A stretch of DNA of 64,000 nucleotides, taken from contig JAPPOB010000010.1 of the NCBI GenBank assembly GCA_028818375.1, positions 806,001 to 870,000 of the forward strand. The letters are read 5' to 3'. This DNA is from Anaerolineaceae bacterium (GTDB taxonomy: Bacteria; Chloroflexota; Anaerolineae; Aggregatilineales; Phototrophicaceae). The notes under the pieces were generated by a model. The model was not told where the DNA came from. It saw only the letters and a list, made by a program, of their open reading frames with translations, and searched no databases. Shown piece after piece: positions 8,480-18,234 of the stretch. A program made the translations under genes and the position numbers. Position 1 is the first letter of the stretch; every line of letters starts with the position of its first letter.

Positions 8480-9937
8480 TCAGTCATGAGGGCTGTCCTG
8501 ACTCCCGTCGGCATCCGCGCCGGAGCGCGCCTGGCCAGCAGCGGCCTTCATGGCCTCGACGATCTTGTAGTACCCGGTGCAGCGGCAGAGATTGCCGGTG
8601 AAACTCTGCCGAATGTGGTCTTCGGTGGGCTGCCCGCGTTCGGCCAGCAGACTGGCGCCGGCCATCAGGAAGCCAGGCGTGCAATAGCCGCACTGCACGG
8701 CATTGTGTTCAATGAAAGCCTGCTGCACAGGGTGCAAGCCATCGTCGTGGGCCAGCCCCTCCACCGTCACGATGTCGGCCCCGTGGGCCCGCGGCGCCGG
8801 CACCATGCAGGCCATGACGGCGACGTCATCCAGCAATACCGTACAGGCGCCGCACTCGCCCTCGGCGCAGCCTTCCTTCGTGCCGGTCAGCCCCGCATCC
8901 TCGCGCAACCAGCGCAACAGGCTTTTGTGCTGACCGGCGCCGGAGCGATAACGCTCTCCGTTGATCGTGGCAACGATTTCCTCGCCGGCGCCATGCCGCC
9001 TGGCGGCCGGCAGGCCCGCCGTCACCAGGGCCTGTCGGGGGCCCCACAGCATGGCCGGGTCCTGGGGCAGCCCTTCGGCCTGGTCGCCCGCCGCCAGCAG
9101 GCGCAGGGCCCGGCGCGTCAGGGTTTTCAGCGTACGGCGGCGGTAGACTGCGCTCCCGCGCACATCGTCGATCGGGCTGGGCGCCGCCGCCGTCAGGTCT
9201 GCCACGCCTTCAATCGTCGCGGCGTCCAGAGTGTGGCCGACCAGGGCCTGTTCCGCATTTTCCGCGCGCAGGATCGTGGGCGCCACGCTGCCCAGCATGA
9301 TGGAAGCGCGCGTCACCCGGGCATCGTCCAGATCCAGCACGATAGCCAGATTGATCACCGCGATGGCCTGGGCCCGGCGCAGACCCAGTTTTAGAAAAAT
9401 GCCACGGTGCCCCGCCCGCATGGCCGGGAATTCGATCTCCGTCATCAACTCGTCCGGTCGCATCACCGTGCGCCGCAGGCCCGTGTAGAAGTCCGCCAGG
9501 GCGACCTGACGTTCGCCGGCCAGCGAGCGCAGGGTGACCCTGGCGTCCAGCGCCATCAGGGGCGTGATGGTGTCGTTGGCCGGTGAAGCCGTGATCAGGT
9601 TACCGGCGATGGTCGCGCGGTTGCGAATCTGGGGCGCGCCCACCTCATGGCTGGCCTGCACCAGGGGCAGGGCCAACTCGCGCAGCAAGTCGCTGCCCAG
9701 GACATGATTGTGGGTGACCAGCGGGCCCAGCCGGATGCGACCGTTTTCCTGCGCTATCGAATCCTGGCCGGGCACGCGCGTGATGTCCACCAGCGCCTCG
9801 ACGCCGGGGCGCTGGCCGCGCTCCAGCTCAATGAGCATGTCGGTACCGCCTGCGACGATGCGGGCCCGCTCGCCATGCTGCGCCAGCAGGGCCAGCGCTT
9901 CATCGAGGCTGCTGACACTGTGATAGGCCTGCCACAT
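8480..9937 (-). CDS. Fused FAD-binding and 2Fe-2S subunits of molybdenum hydroxylase
   Basis: A 485-residue fusion that supplies the electron-transfer parts of the enzyme. Residues about 1-285 are the FAD subunit (XdhB-like): VAGGTDMLIELERG (about 28-41) and the FAD loop TIAGNLITASPANDT (about 110-124). Residues about 320-475 are the 2Fe-2S subunit (XdhC-like): first cluster KEGCAEGECGACTVLL, second cluster QCGYCTPGF and NLCRCTGYY. The order FAD then Fe-S is the reverse of eukaryotic xanthine dehydrogenase and follows the bacterial xdhB-xdhC gene order. A promoter and hairpin precede it (9965-10008); RBS GGGAAGC lies directly before the ATG. The molybdopterin subunit starts 24 bases downstream. 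Confidence 0.93.
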   Translation of the reverse strand: MWQAYHSVSSLDEALALLAQHGERARIVAGGTDMLIELERGQRPGVEALVDITRVPGQDSIAQENGRIRLGPLVTHNHVLGSDLLRELALPLVQASHEVGAPQIRNRATIAGNLITASPANDTITPLMALDARVTLRSLAGERQVALADFYTGLRRTVMRPDELMTEIEFPAMRAGHRGIFLKLGLRRAQAIAVINLAIVLDLDDARVTRASIMLGSVAPTILRAENAEQALVGHTLDAATIEGVADLTAAAPSPIDDVRGSAVYRRRTLKTLTRRALRLLAAGDQAEGLPQDPAMLWGPRQALVTAGLPAARRHGAGEEIVATINGERYRSGAGQHKSLLRWLREDAGLTGTKEGCAEGECGACTVLLDDVAVMACMVPAPRAHGADIVTVEGLAHDDGLHPVQQAFIEHNAVQCGYCTPGFLMAGASLLAERGQPTEDHIRQSFTGNLCRCTGYYKIVEAMKAAAGQARSGADADGSQDSPHD

Positions 9938-9964
9938 GCTTCCCGTTCGATCCTCTTTGCCGGC

Positions 9965-9981
9965 CTTCGTTGGGGACGAAG
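9965..9981. repeat. Inverted repeat at the predicted transcription start of the molybdenum hydroxylase genes
   Basis: CTTCGT and ACGAAG form a perfect 6-bp palindrome around a 5-base centre. It lies immediately downstream of the TATACT element, a position suited to a repressor operator or a short 5' hairpin in the mRNA. Confidence 0.4.
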
Positions 9982-10008
9982 TATAGCGAAGAGCGCAGGT
10001 CCTGTCGC
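9980..10008 (-). promoter_or_regulatory. Likely promoter of the molybdenum hydroxylase genes
   Basis: On the minus strand GCGACA (10003-10008) is followed after 17 bases by TATACT (9980-9985), 4/6 and 5/6 matches to the sigma-70 consensus. The predicted start falls near 9973, inside a 6-bp inverted repeat, and about 35 bases upstream of the ATG at 9937. The 215-base gap 9938-10152 shows no other feature I can name. Confidence 0.5.
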
Positions 10009-10152
10009 GCAGCCGGCGGATCGCGGCACTTCAGATTCGGCGTTGGACGCAATCATCAGCGGCGAATTGACCGTTCGCCAACTGGCTGCGGTCCGCAGGT
10101 GCAGCGGTGAAATTCGTCGACAGGCCGCCTGCAACCCCTGCGGACTGCCAGA

Positions 10153-11152
<1,000 letters not shown>

Positions 11153-11160
<8 letters not shown>

Positions 11161-11791
11161 GCATGCTTCCTTCCCGGGCCAGCGAGGGCAATTCCTCAAT
11201 GTAACGGTAGTATTGCTGCAGGTCCTCCGCCACGTCGATGTCCAGCGCCAGGGTGTTGGAGTGGTATTCCCGCAGCCGAATGCCGGCGGCGTGCGCCAGT
11301 TGACGGTGCCGCGAAAAACTGCCTTCGCCATAGGCGTAACCGATGACGCCCGGCGGGCGCATGAACAGGGCATTGGTGCCGTCGCGCTGCGCGTCGGTGG
11401 CGATCACCACGCAGGGCCCTTCACTGCCGCGGTCGATGAGGGCGCCGAGGTCTTTCGCTTCCAGCAGCGGCAGATCGGCCGGCAACACCAGCACCGAATC
11501 GCCACCCCAACCCGCAACGACCTGCGTGGCCCGCCCCAGGGCCGCGTTCAACTCCGGCGAACCGGCTTCCTGCACGGTGCGCAGCCCGTATTCCCGTGCG
11601 ATCGCCAGGGCTTCGCTGTCGCGACTGATGACCAGGGTGCCGAGGATTTGCGGCGCGTTTTGCACGACCTGCAGAACGTGGCGCAACATGCGTTCGGCCA
11701 GCAGCCGTCGCTGCTCCGGCGACAACACGTCCGCCAGGCGGCTTTTGGCGCGCCGCAGCGGCTTGACGGGCACAATTGCCCAGGTGCTCAT
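11153..11791 (-). CDS. cofC: 2-phospho-L-lactate (or PEP) guanylyltransferase, F420 biosynthesis
   Basis: CofC activates 2-phospholactate or phosphoenolpyruvate with GTP to build the side chain of coenzyme F420. The 212-residue length fits. Seen in sequence: the nucleotidyltransferase start [36 protein letters not shown] (Mg/GTP site), [10 protein letters not shown] and [13 protein letters not shown] near the end, all typical of CofC/FbiD. Its ATG overlaps the cofD stop by 4 bases and its 3' end overlaps the LLM gene by 8. Which acyl donor it uses cannot be read from sequence; bacterial enzymes commonly take PEP, which agrees with the FbiB-like reductase next door. Confidence 0.93.
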
Positions 11792-12756
11792 GACTCTTCC
11801 CTTTCAGGGACGGCCGGCGGGCGCCAGGTGGCGGTCCAGTCGAGAATTTCCCGCGCCAGGCGCGCGCGCGCGTCTTCGTTGTCCATCACGGTGTCCGCGC
11901 CCAGCAGGCGCAGGCCGGCGGGCGGCGGCACCGCGTCGCGTTCATCATACACGAAAGCATCGAGAATATCGCCATACAGGCCGCAAACCGTCGCGGCCGC
12001 CGGCGCCAGGCCGAAATCGGCCATCAGTCGGGCAGCCGGGCCCTTGAGTGCCGCGCCGCGGATGACGGGCGTGACGGCCACGACGGGCGCAGCCGCCTGG
12101 CGCAGGGCCGCCCTGAGACCCGGCACGGCCAGTATCGGCAGGATGGAGAGCCAGGGGTTGGAGGGCGCCAGCAACACCAGGGTCGCACCGGCGAGCGCGT
12201 CGCCGACTTCGGCCGTCATCCGCGCCCGGCCAATGCCGGCCAGGCGCAGGGAACGTACCGGAGGCTGCCAGCGCTCACGCACGAACCAGGTCTGGAAATC
12301 CAGTTCTCCGCCCCCGCGGGTCTGCACCATGGTGGCGACGGGCTCGTCGCACATGGGCAGCAGGGTCTGCTCCACCCCCAGCGCGGCCGCCAGGCGCGCC
12401 GTGACCTCGGTGAGGCGCAGGCCACGCTCCAGCCAGTGGCTGCGCAGGACCTGGGTCGCCAGGTCCTGGTCCCCCAACTGGAACCAGCCTTCCTCGCCGA
12501 GGCGCCGCAACGCGCGCAGCATGTTGCCGCTATCGTCCCGCAGCCCCCAGCCGCGTTGCGGGTCGGCCAAGCCCGCCAGATTGTACATGACCGTATCCAG
12601 GTCGGGGCAAACGCGCAGGCCGTAGTGGCGAAAGTCGTCGGCGGTATTGACGATCACGGTCAACTGCCCGGGCGCCAGCACCTGCGCCAGGCCATGGGCC
12701 AGACGCGAACCGCCGACCCCGCCGGCCAGACAGATGACCGGCCCGCCTAACGCCAC
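11788..12756 (-). CDS. cofD: 2-phospho-L-lactate transferase (F420-0 / dehydro-F420-0 synthase)
   Basis: CofD transfers the phospholactyl or phosphoenolpyruvyl group from the GDP-activated precursor to the deazaflavin FO. The start is set at the GTG at 12756, placing VICLAGGVGGSRLAHGL (the family's N-terminal GGxGG motif) about 5 residues in; an ATG at 12897 would add 47 low-complexity residues read out of frame with the upstream gene. Further signatures: NTADDFRHYGLRVCPDLDT (about 37-55), LAPSNPWLSILPIL (about 195-208) and VTPVIRGAALKGP (about 225-237). 322 residues, as expected. Overlaps the upstream nitroreductase gene by 10 bases and cofC by 4. Confidence 0.93.
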   Translation of the reverse strand: MALGGPVICLAGGVGGSRLAHGLAQVLAPGQLTVIVNTADDFRHYGLRVCPDLDTVMYNLAGLADPQRGWGLRDDSGNMLRALRRLGEEGWFQLGDQDLATQVLRSHWLERGLRLTEVTARLAAALGVEQTLLPMCDEPVATMVQTRGGGELDFQTWFVRERWQPPVRSLRLAGIGRARMTAEVGDALAGATLVLLAPSNPWLSILPILAVPGLRAALRQAAAPVVAVTPVIRGAALKGPAARLMADFGLAPAAATVCGLYGDILDAFVYDERDAVPPPAGLRLLGADTVMDNEDARARLAREILDWTATWRPPAVPEREES

Positions 12757-13370
12757 AGCAGCACCTCGTCGAGAGGGCGGCGACCCCTGCTGCGCGTCTG
12801 CGCCGGCCAGCCCAGGGTGACCAGGCCCTGGGGCTGCCAGTTCGGCGGCAACTGCAGGGCGTCGATCACCACATCCGGGCAAAAGAGCGGCGCGCACATC
12901 CAGCAGGCGCCCAGGCCCAGGGCGTGCGCCGCCAGCAAAAGGTTCTGCCCGGCCATGGCCGTACCCTGCACCGCCATCGTGTGTTCGGCGGCGTTGCGCC
13001 CTTCATCGGGATACACGTCCATGTCGCGCATGCTCAGACAGAGCAGAATGAGCACGGGCGCGCCGGTCATGCGTTCAAATGAGCGACCCACGTCCGCTTC
13101 AATGACTGCAGCGGGCACGCCGTCGGCCTTCAGGTCCTGGCGCAGCCGCTCTCCCATGGCCCGCGCCAGGCCGGCCCGGTCAGCGTCCTCCAGAAGCACG
13201 ACAAAACGCCAGGGCTGGCGGTTGTGGGCCGAGGGCGCTTGTATGGCGGCCTGCAACACCTGTCGCAGCAACTCGCGCGGCGGCGTGTCAGGCCGGTACC
13301 GGCGCAGGGAACGGCGCGCATGGAGCAGATTCAGGAATTCACTTCCGGTCTGACGCCGACTGTCATCCAT
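12747..13370 (-). CDS. Nitroreductase-family protein, likely stand-alone dehydro-F420-0 reductase (FbiB C-terminal domain-like)
   Basis: A 207-residue FMN-binding nitroreductase-fold protein with RRSLRRYRPD (about 18-27), the FMN-binding IQAPSAHNRQPWRFVVL (about 43-59), and GLGACWMCAPLFCPDV (about 151-166). Position between cofE and cofD matches the C-terminal half of mycobacterial FbiB, which reduces dehydro-F420-0 to F420-0 when PEP is the side-chain precursor. Here CofE and the reductase are separate genes (gap of 10 bases). Generic nitroreductase function is the alternative, but neighbourhood and sequence pattern favour the F420 role. Confidence 0.83.
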   Translation of the reverse strand: MDDSRRQTGSEFLNLLHARRSLRRYRPDTPPRELLRQVLQAAIQAPSAHNRQPWRFVVLLEDADRAGLARAMGERLRQDLKADGVPAAVIEADVGRSFERMTGAPVLILLCLSMRDMDVYPDEGRNAAEHTMAVQGTAMAGQNLLLAAHALGLGACWMCAPLFCPDVVIDALQLPPNWQPQGLVTLGWPAQTRSRGRRPLDEVLLWR

Positions 13371-13380
13371 GCCGCGCCGC

Positions 13381-14142
13381 TCAGCGATACAAATCCTGCG
13401 CGGCGGGACGCAGCAGATCGCGGGCGCGACCGTCCCGCGGCGGATGCTTCAGGCCGCGCAGCAGGACCACCGGACGACCCTCGTCACCCTCGCCACCCGT
13501 CAGTTGCGCCGCCGAGGCGATCATGTCGGCATGGCCCTGCATACTCACGCGCAGTTCGCGGCCGTGGAGGTCAGGTTGACCGCGCAGGTCAAGCAGGGCC
13601 GGAAGACCCGCCACGCCGATGGCCACGCCCACCGTACCCAGGCGGAAAGGTCGGCCGTGCGAATCCATGATCACCACGCCGGGCGCGCAGCCGGCGGCGG
13701 CCAGGGCGGCGCGCAGCCGAAGGGCGCTGGCGTCCGGATCGCAGGGCAGCAACAGGACCAGGTTGTCGTCACCGCCGGCGTTGGAATGGTCGATGCCGGC
13801 ATTGGCCGAGACAAAGCCGAGGCGGTGCACGCTCACCAGCACCTGCGGCGCCTGACGGGATATGGCCTGACTTTCGCGCAGGACCAGTTCCACCAGACGG
13901 GGATCCTTGCCGGTCAGGGCGGCCCGCTCCAGTGCCTCTGCGCCCGGAGTGACCGACGAAAGCTCCACGAAGCGCCCCTCGGCCCTGGAAACAATCTTGG
14001 AACTGACCGCCAGCACGTCGCCATCAACCAGGGCCAGCCCGGCGCGCTCCAGCGCGGCCATAATCAGGGCCGCCAGGTCGTCGCCGGGCCGGACCAGGGG
14101 AATGCCCGGCAGAGCCAGCAACTGCAGGGCCCCGGTTCTCAT
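13381..14142 (-). CDS. cofE: Coenzyme F420-0:L-glutamate ligase
   Basis: CofE adds gamma-linked glutamates to F420-0 using GTP. The 253-residue protein is the ligase domain alone. Seen: [17 protein letters not shown] (about 40-56), LVLRESQAI (about 86-94), [18 protein letters not shown] (about 108-125, with Asp residues for metal/GTP), [19 protein letters not shown] (about 153-171, where family members have ISDTxGRPxR) and [19 protein letters not shown]. The DS in place of DT is a conservative change. Its ATG overlaps the stop of npdG by 4 bases. Confidence 0.93.
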   Translation of the reverse strand: MRTGALQLLALPGIPLVRPGDDLAALIMAALERAGLALVDGDVLAVSSKIVSRAEGRFVELSSVTPGAEALERAALTGKDPRLVELVLRESQAISRQAPQVLVSVHRLGFVSANAGIDHSNAGGDDNLVLLLPCDPDASALRLRAALAAAGCAPGVVIMDSHGRPFRLGTVGVAIGVAGLPALLDLRGQPDLHGRELRVSMQGHADMIASAAQLTGGEGDEGRPVVLLRGLKHPPRDGRARDLLRPAAQDLYR

Positions 14143-14816
14143 ACGTCATCCAGACCCGTGATGCGAACGCCGCTGTGCCGGCCGCCATAACGGCGATTGA
14201 TGAACAACAGCACCGGCGTCAGCGATTCCACGGCCACAGCGTTGGCCAGTTGGCCGGCGTGCAGGCCCCGCATGCCGGCCGCGGCAGCCAGGGTCACGAC
14301 AGTCTCGCGCGCGTCCGGGTCGTTGCCGCAGACCAGCACGTCGCAGTCGACCGTCGCGCCCTCGTCGTCCAGCACTTCGGCGCTGACGTTCTGGAAGGCG
14401 GCCACCACGCGCACCTCCGGTCCCAGGAATTCCTGCGCCTCCAGCGCGGCGGCCTGACCCGGCGGCAGTTGCACGCGCCGGACGGCGGGGGGACGCAAGG
14501 GAACGGTCAGGTCCACCAGGATCTTGCCCTCCAGCGCGGGCCGCACGCGCTCCAGCGTGGGCCGGTGGGCGCCGTAGGGCACGCTGAGCACGACCAGGTC
14601 GGCGACTTCGGCCGCTGCGCGGTTTTCGGCGCCGCGGATATCCGCGCCCGCTGCGCGGGCCTGCAGCGCCGCCGCATGCGCTCGGGCGCGTTCTTCCACT
14701 CGCGAGCCAATGATCACCGGATAACCGGCGCGCGCCCAGCGCAACGCGAGCCCGGAGCCCTCCGCGCCTGTGCCGCCCAGCACCGCGATGCTGCACCTTT
14801 CCCAGGTCTCGCCCAT
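14139..14816 (-). CDS. npdG: F420H2:NADP oxidoreductase
   Basis: Transfers hydride between F420H2 and NADP+, linking the F420 and NADPH pools. 225 residues when started at the ATG at 14816, which lies just after the ssnA-like gene stop; an earlier ATG (14933) would overlap that gene and add unrelated residues. Rossmann motif [20 protein letters not shown] (about 11-30) with GSR after the second strand (NADP-type), [14 protein letters not shown] (about 76-89), [12 protein letters not shown] (about 142-153) and the C-terminal [20 protein letters not shown] typical of NpdG. Overlaps cofE by 4 bases. Confidence 0.92.
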   Translation of the reverse strand: MGETWERCSIAVLGGTGAEGSGLALRWARAGYPVIIGSRVEERARAHAAALQARAAGADIRGAENRAAAEVADLVVLSVPYGAHRPTLERVRPALEGKILVDLTVPLRPPAVRRVQLPPGQAAALEAQEFLGPEVRVVAAFQNVSAEVLDDEGATVDCDVLVCGNDPDARETVVTLAAAAGMRGLHAGQLANAVAVESLTPVLLFINRRYGGRHSGVRITGLDDV

Positions 14817-14847
14817 GTGCTTCGCTTCCCCCGCTCGCCCTTTCCCG

Positions 14848-16194
14848 TCAATGCACTCCGCGCGCCAGTGTCGCCTGGCGGCGCCACAGCGCCGGCGCCA
14901 TTTCGCGGGCTTCGGCGGCGATGGCGCGCTCATCCAGGGTCAGGAGCTGACGGTCCTTCATCAGGACCTGACCCTGCACGATCGTGGTCGTCACCATGGA
15001 GGCCTCGAAGCCGAAGAGGATGTGCCAGGGCAGATTGCCCTCGTGCAGCGGCGTGAAAGGCCGGTAGTCAACCAGGATCAGGTCGGCGACCGCGCCGGGC
15101 GCCAGCTCGCCGAGCCCGGAACCCGGGAAGAACTGACGGGCCAGGGCCGCGTTGTTCTCCGTGGCCATGCGCGCGATGGCATCGCCCGGCGCCCGGCGCG
15201 GGTCGCGCCCCGCCACCTTGTGCAGCAGATACGCCGCCTTCCATTCGGCCCACATGTTGTTGCCCATGCCATCGTTGCCGAGGCAGACCGGAATGCCCGC
15301 CGCCAGCATGTCGTCCAGCGCCGCCGCGCCCACGCCGTTGTTCATGTTGGAACGCGGCTGATGACTGATCCAGACGCCCCGTTCCTGCAGTAATTCGCAT
15401 TCGGCGGCTTCCGCGTGCACGCAATGCGCGGCGATGGAGCCGGGTCGCCACAGGTCGTAGCGGTCCAGGCGCGGCACGACGCGCAGCCCGCTGCGCCGCA
15501 GGCTGTCCTGCTGGTCGGCCTCGTGTTCGGCCACGTGCACGTGGATCCCCACGCCCGCCGGCAGCGCCCCGGCGCAACGGCGCAGGGTCTCGTCGCCCAG
15601 GGTCAGGCTGGCGTGCAGGCCAAAGGTCGCCGCCACCCGCTCGCGCCCCGCCGCCGCCCGCAGGAAACGCAGGTTTTCGGCGATGCCGGCCGCAGCCCGC
15701 TCCGGCCCGTCGCGGTCCGTGACCTCGTAACAGAGCACGGCGCGCAGGCCGGCCTGCTCCACCGCGTCGGCGATGAGGTCCAGACTGCCTTCGACGCAGT
15801 TGGCGCTGGCATGATGGTCGATGAGCGTGGTGCTGCCATGTTTGATGGCGTCCACCAGACTGACCAGCGCGCTGATGCGAATCGTGTCGGCATCCAGGGC
15901 GCGGTCCAGCGGCCACCACAGACGCTCTAGAATTTGCGGGAAGTCGGCCGGCGCCGGGCCCGCAAGCGCCATGCCGCGCGCCAGGGCGCCGTAGCAATGG
16001 GTGTGCGCGCAGATGTTGCCGGGCAGGACCAGCTGGCCGTCCGCGTCCAGCGCCTCCGCCTGCGGGTAGCGCCGCCGCAGCCCGGCGGATGGCCCCATGG
16101 CGTCGATGCGCCCGTCACGCAGCAGGAGGGCATGGTCGGATCGCACAAGGGGGTCGGCGCCCCAGGTGACCAGCGTGGCGTTGTGAATCAGCAC
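14848..16194 (-). CDS. ssnA: SsnA-like amidohydrolase (purine/heterocycle deaminase family)
   Basis: A 448-residue metal-dependent amidohydrolase of the chlorohydrolase/8-oxoguanine-deaminase/SsnA group. Metal ligands: [12 protein letters not shown] (about 56-67, HxH), [12 protein letters not shown] (about 216-227), AHCVHAE (about 250-256) and [12 protein letters not shown] (about 300-311, catalytic Asp). The [18 protein letters not shown] stretch is typical of SsnA, found next to ygeW/ygeY/xdh-type genes and selenium-linked molybdenum hydroxylases. Role in this context is probably ring opening or deamination of a purine-derived intermediate; the exact substrate is unknown. Lies 31 bases upstream of npdG. 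Confidence 0.85.
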   Translation of the reverse strand: MLIHNATLVTWGADPLVRSDHALLLRDGRIDAMGPSAGLRRRYPQAEALDADGQLVLPGNICAHTHCYGALARGMALAGPAPADFPQILERLWWPLDRALDADTIRISALVSLVDAIKHGSTTLIDHHASANCVEGSLDLIADAVEQAGLRAVLCYEVTDRDGPERAAAGIAENLRFLRAAAGRERVAATFGLHASLTLGDETLRRCAGALPAGVGIHVHVAEHEADQQDSLRRSGLRVVPRLDRYDLWRPGSIAAHCVHAEAAECELLQERGVWISHQPRSNMNNGVGAAALDDMLAAGIPVCLGNDGMGNNMWAEWKAAYLLHKVAGRDPRRAPGDAIARMATENNAALARQFFPGSGLGELAPGAVADLILVDYRPFTPLHEGNLPWHILFGFEASMVTTTIVQGQVLMKDRQLLTLDERAIAAEAREMAPALWRRQATLARGVH

Positions 16195-16249
16195 AGTCAG
16201 CGCCCGTCCCGGGGCCGGGGATGGCGGACAGGGACAGCGTACCGGTACG

Positions 16250-16816
16250 TCATGACAGCGGCGTGGCCGGGGTCAGGCAATCGTCGTCCAGCAGGAGTGG
16301 CGCGACGGTCTGTAGGGTCGCTGTCCGACTCTCGAATACGCCCCCGGCCTGCGGCAGTCGGCGGGGTACGCGCCGGAAGGAGGGCTCGCGCGCGACGAAT
16401 CCCGCTTTCCGGCTGGTCAGGTCGCCGAGGCAACGCGCCCGGCCAAAGCGGTCCCAGGTGCTGTGGATGAAGGCGAAGGCCCGCCCTTCCGGATTCAGCA
16501 GCGGGGGCTCGCGCCAGCACCAGTCACCCAGCTGAACACGGTAGTAGAGATCGTCGGCACGCAGCGGGTCATCCGGCAGCAGGTCGCGGCGGCGCAGAAG
16601 TTCCACGCCCTTCACCCGAGCGTAGCCGTAGATGCCGCCCTGATCCCGGCCAATTACCCGCGCGCCGGTGAAAAAGGCGAGGTACTCCGCCGGAACGCCC
16701 TGCGGCATGCGGACCTGTGGTATCCGGTACCATCCCTCGCCGCGCGTCAGGCGCAGGTCCGCGCGCCGGGTAATGGCCGCCACCAGGACCCGGTCTTCAG
16801 GCCAGCTCATCGTCAT
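16250..16816 (-). CDS. Conserved protein of unknown function
   Basis: A 188-residue soluble protein that I cannot assign to a functional family; it resembles proteins I know only as Chloroflexota hypotheticals. It contains EDRVLVAAITRRADLRLTR at the N-terminus, then GEGWYRIPQVRMP, PAEYLAFFTG, IYGYARVKGVELLRRRDLLP, LRADDLYYRVQLG and RAFAFIHSTWDRFGRA, suggesting an alpha/beta domain with conserved aromatic and Arg residues. The ATG at 16816 (or 16810) is chosen because upstream codons look non-coding. It sits 55 bases before the ssnA-like gene and 21 bases after the PLP enzyme gene, so it is part of the same transcription unit. Confidence 0.6.
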   Translation of the reverse strand: MTMSWPEDRVLVAAITRRADLRLTRGEGWYRIPQVRMPQGVPAEYLAFFTGARVIGRDQGGIYGYARVKGVELLRRRDLLPDDPLRADDLYYRVQLGDWCWREPPLLNPEGRAFAFIHSTWDRFGRARCLGDLTSRKAGFVAREPSFRRVPRRLPQAGGVFESRTATLQTVAPLLLDDDCLTPATPLS

Positions 16817-16836
16817 CAGTCTCCGCGCAATTGCGT

Positions 16837-18234
16837 TCAGGATGCGACAGGGGCGTCGGCCGCACGCAGCCGCAGCAGACGGGCATCGATGTCGCCCACC
16901 TTCCTCTGCTCCGCCACCCACCAGGCCGGTTCCCGTTGCGCATCCAGCTCCTCGACGGACTTGCCCTGCTGCTCCACCCAGGTGTAGTACTTCAGGTTGT
17001 GCCAGCGCTGTCGCACGTCGGGCGTTCCGGGCAGGACCCGGTCCCCCCCGGCGCCGCGGAAAATGCGTTCGATTCGCCCGGTCGCCGCCGCTTCATCCAG
17101 TTCCCCGTGTGTCCGGGCCATGTCGGCCATCACCGAATGGTAGCGATCGATGGCGTCGGTCGCCACCGTCACGACCAGGTCATCGGCGCCGAAGCCATAG
17201 TGCCGCACGGTCTTGATGGCGCCCAGAATGTTGCACACGCCGCTGATGCCCAGATGCGTGCCGAGCCGGGCCACCAGCGCCGGGTCCGCGCCGTAACGGT
17301 CGACCAGCACCTGACGCGCGCGCGCCTCGCTCAGCAGCTGCAGGCCCTGCAGGCAGGCCAGGTCATCGATGCACATCAGGGCGTCCATGTTGAGGACGTT
17401 GTGAATCCAGGTCACGTGCTTGTCGCCGATGCCTTCAATATCGTGGGCGCCGTAGCCGTTGTTGTAGAGCGTCGGGCACTGCTGCGGTTCCAGCCCCACG
17501 ATTTTGTGTTGCGGCCAGATCTGCCTGAGTCGGTCGCCGGCGGCGATGGTGCCGCCGCTGCCCATGGCCGACACGAAGGCCGACACCACGCCGCCGCCGA
17601 TGCCGGCCCCCGCCAGTTCGCCGGCCAGCTCAGCGATGGTGTTGCCGGTGACGTAATAGTGGAAACGGTAGTTGCCCATTACCTCAAACTGGTTGAGGAT
17701 GCGGATGTGATCGCCGCTCGCCCGCAGTCGCTTCGTCTCGTCGTAGATCTCCTTCACGTTGCTCTCCGAGCCCGCCGTGCGCCGGATGCGCGCGCCATAA
17801 CCTTCGATGCGCTCAAATCGCTCGCGGCTCATGCCCTCGGGCAAGACCACCAGGCTGTCGCAGCCCATGCGTCCGCCGACCCATGCGCCGCCGATGCCGT
17901 AGTTGCCGGTCGAGGGCCACACCAGAACGTGCCGCGCCGGGTCCACGTCGCCGGTCAGCACCCCCTCCAGCAGCACTGAATAGGCCGCGCCGACCTTGTG
18001 GCTGCCCGAGGGGAAATCGCGGCCGTAGAGTACAGCGATCGGCGTCTCGACGCCCGTCAGCTGCGGCGGCAGGGTGAAAGCCATGATGCGGTCGTCGGCG
18101 TCGCGCCAGCTGATGTTGAAGAGGTTGTGCACGTCCAGCGGGTCCCTCTCCCGTACCTGCCGGGCGCGGCGGCGCGTCCCGGCCGCGATTCGGCCAGGCC
18201 GCAACATCTCGTCAAAGGTCGGCCCGGTGATCAC
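16837..18234 (-). CDS. Fold-type II PLP-dependent enzyme (cysteine synthase/diaminopropionate lyase-like)
   Basis: A 465-residue pyridoxal-phosphate enzyme. The Schiff-base Lys is expected in SGSHKVGAAYSVLLEG (about 78-93), the phosphate-binding loop in PSTGNYGIGGAW (about 107-118) with further Gly-rich VSAMGSGGTIAAGDRL. Members of this family lie beside ygeW/ssnA-type genes in other genomes and are usually labelled as PLP-dependent subunit beta; function has not been established to my knowledge. It may do the ammonia-lyase step that YgeX performs in the Escherichia coli cluster. The GTG start at 18234 overlaps the glycosyltransferase stop (GTGA). Confidence 0.8.
   Translation of the reverse strand: MITGPTFDEMLRPGRIAAGTRRRARQVRERDPLDVHNLFNISWRDADDRIMAFTLPPQLTGVETPIAVLYGRDFPSGSHKVGAAYSVLLEGVLTGDVDPARHVLVWPSTGNYGIGGAWVGGRMGCDSLVVLPEGMSRERFERIEGYGARIRRTAGSESNVKEIYDETKRLRASGDHIRILNQFEVMGNYRFHYYVTGNTIAELAGELAGAGIGGGVVSAFVSAMGSGGTIAAGDRLRQIWPQHKIVGLEPQQCPTLYNNGYGAHDIEGIGDKHVTWIHNVLNMDALMCIDDLACLQGLQLLSEARARQVLVDRYGADPALVARLGTHLGISGVCNILGAIKTVRHYGFGADDLVVTVATDAIDRYHSVMADMARTHGELDEAAATGRIERIFRGAGGDRVLPGTPDVRQRWHNLKYYTWVEQQGKSVEELDAQREPAWWVAEQRKVGDIDARLLRLRAADAPVAS

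Noticed and set aside
5957..9394. A very long open frame (over 1100 codons) on the plus strand opposite the molybdenum hydroxylase genes
   Set aside because: It is antisense to three confidently assigned genes; its translation is Gly/Arg/His-rich without domain signatures, as expected from high G/C third positions.
6224..9937. Selenocysteine in the molybdenum hydroxylase
   Set aside because: YqeC and SsnA neighbours made me look for an in-frame TGA in the catalytic subunits; both frames are uninterrupted, and no selA/selB/selD gene is in the window.
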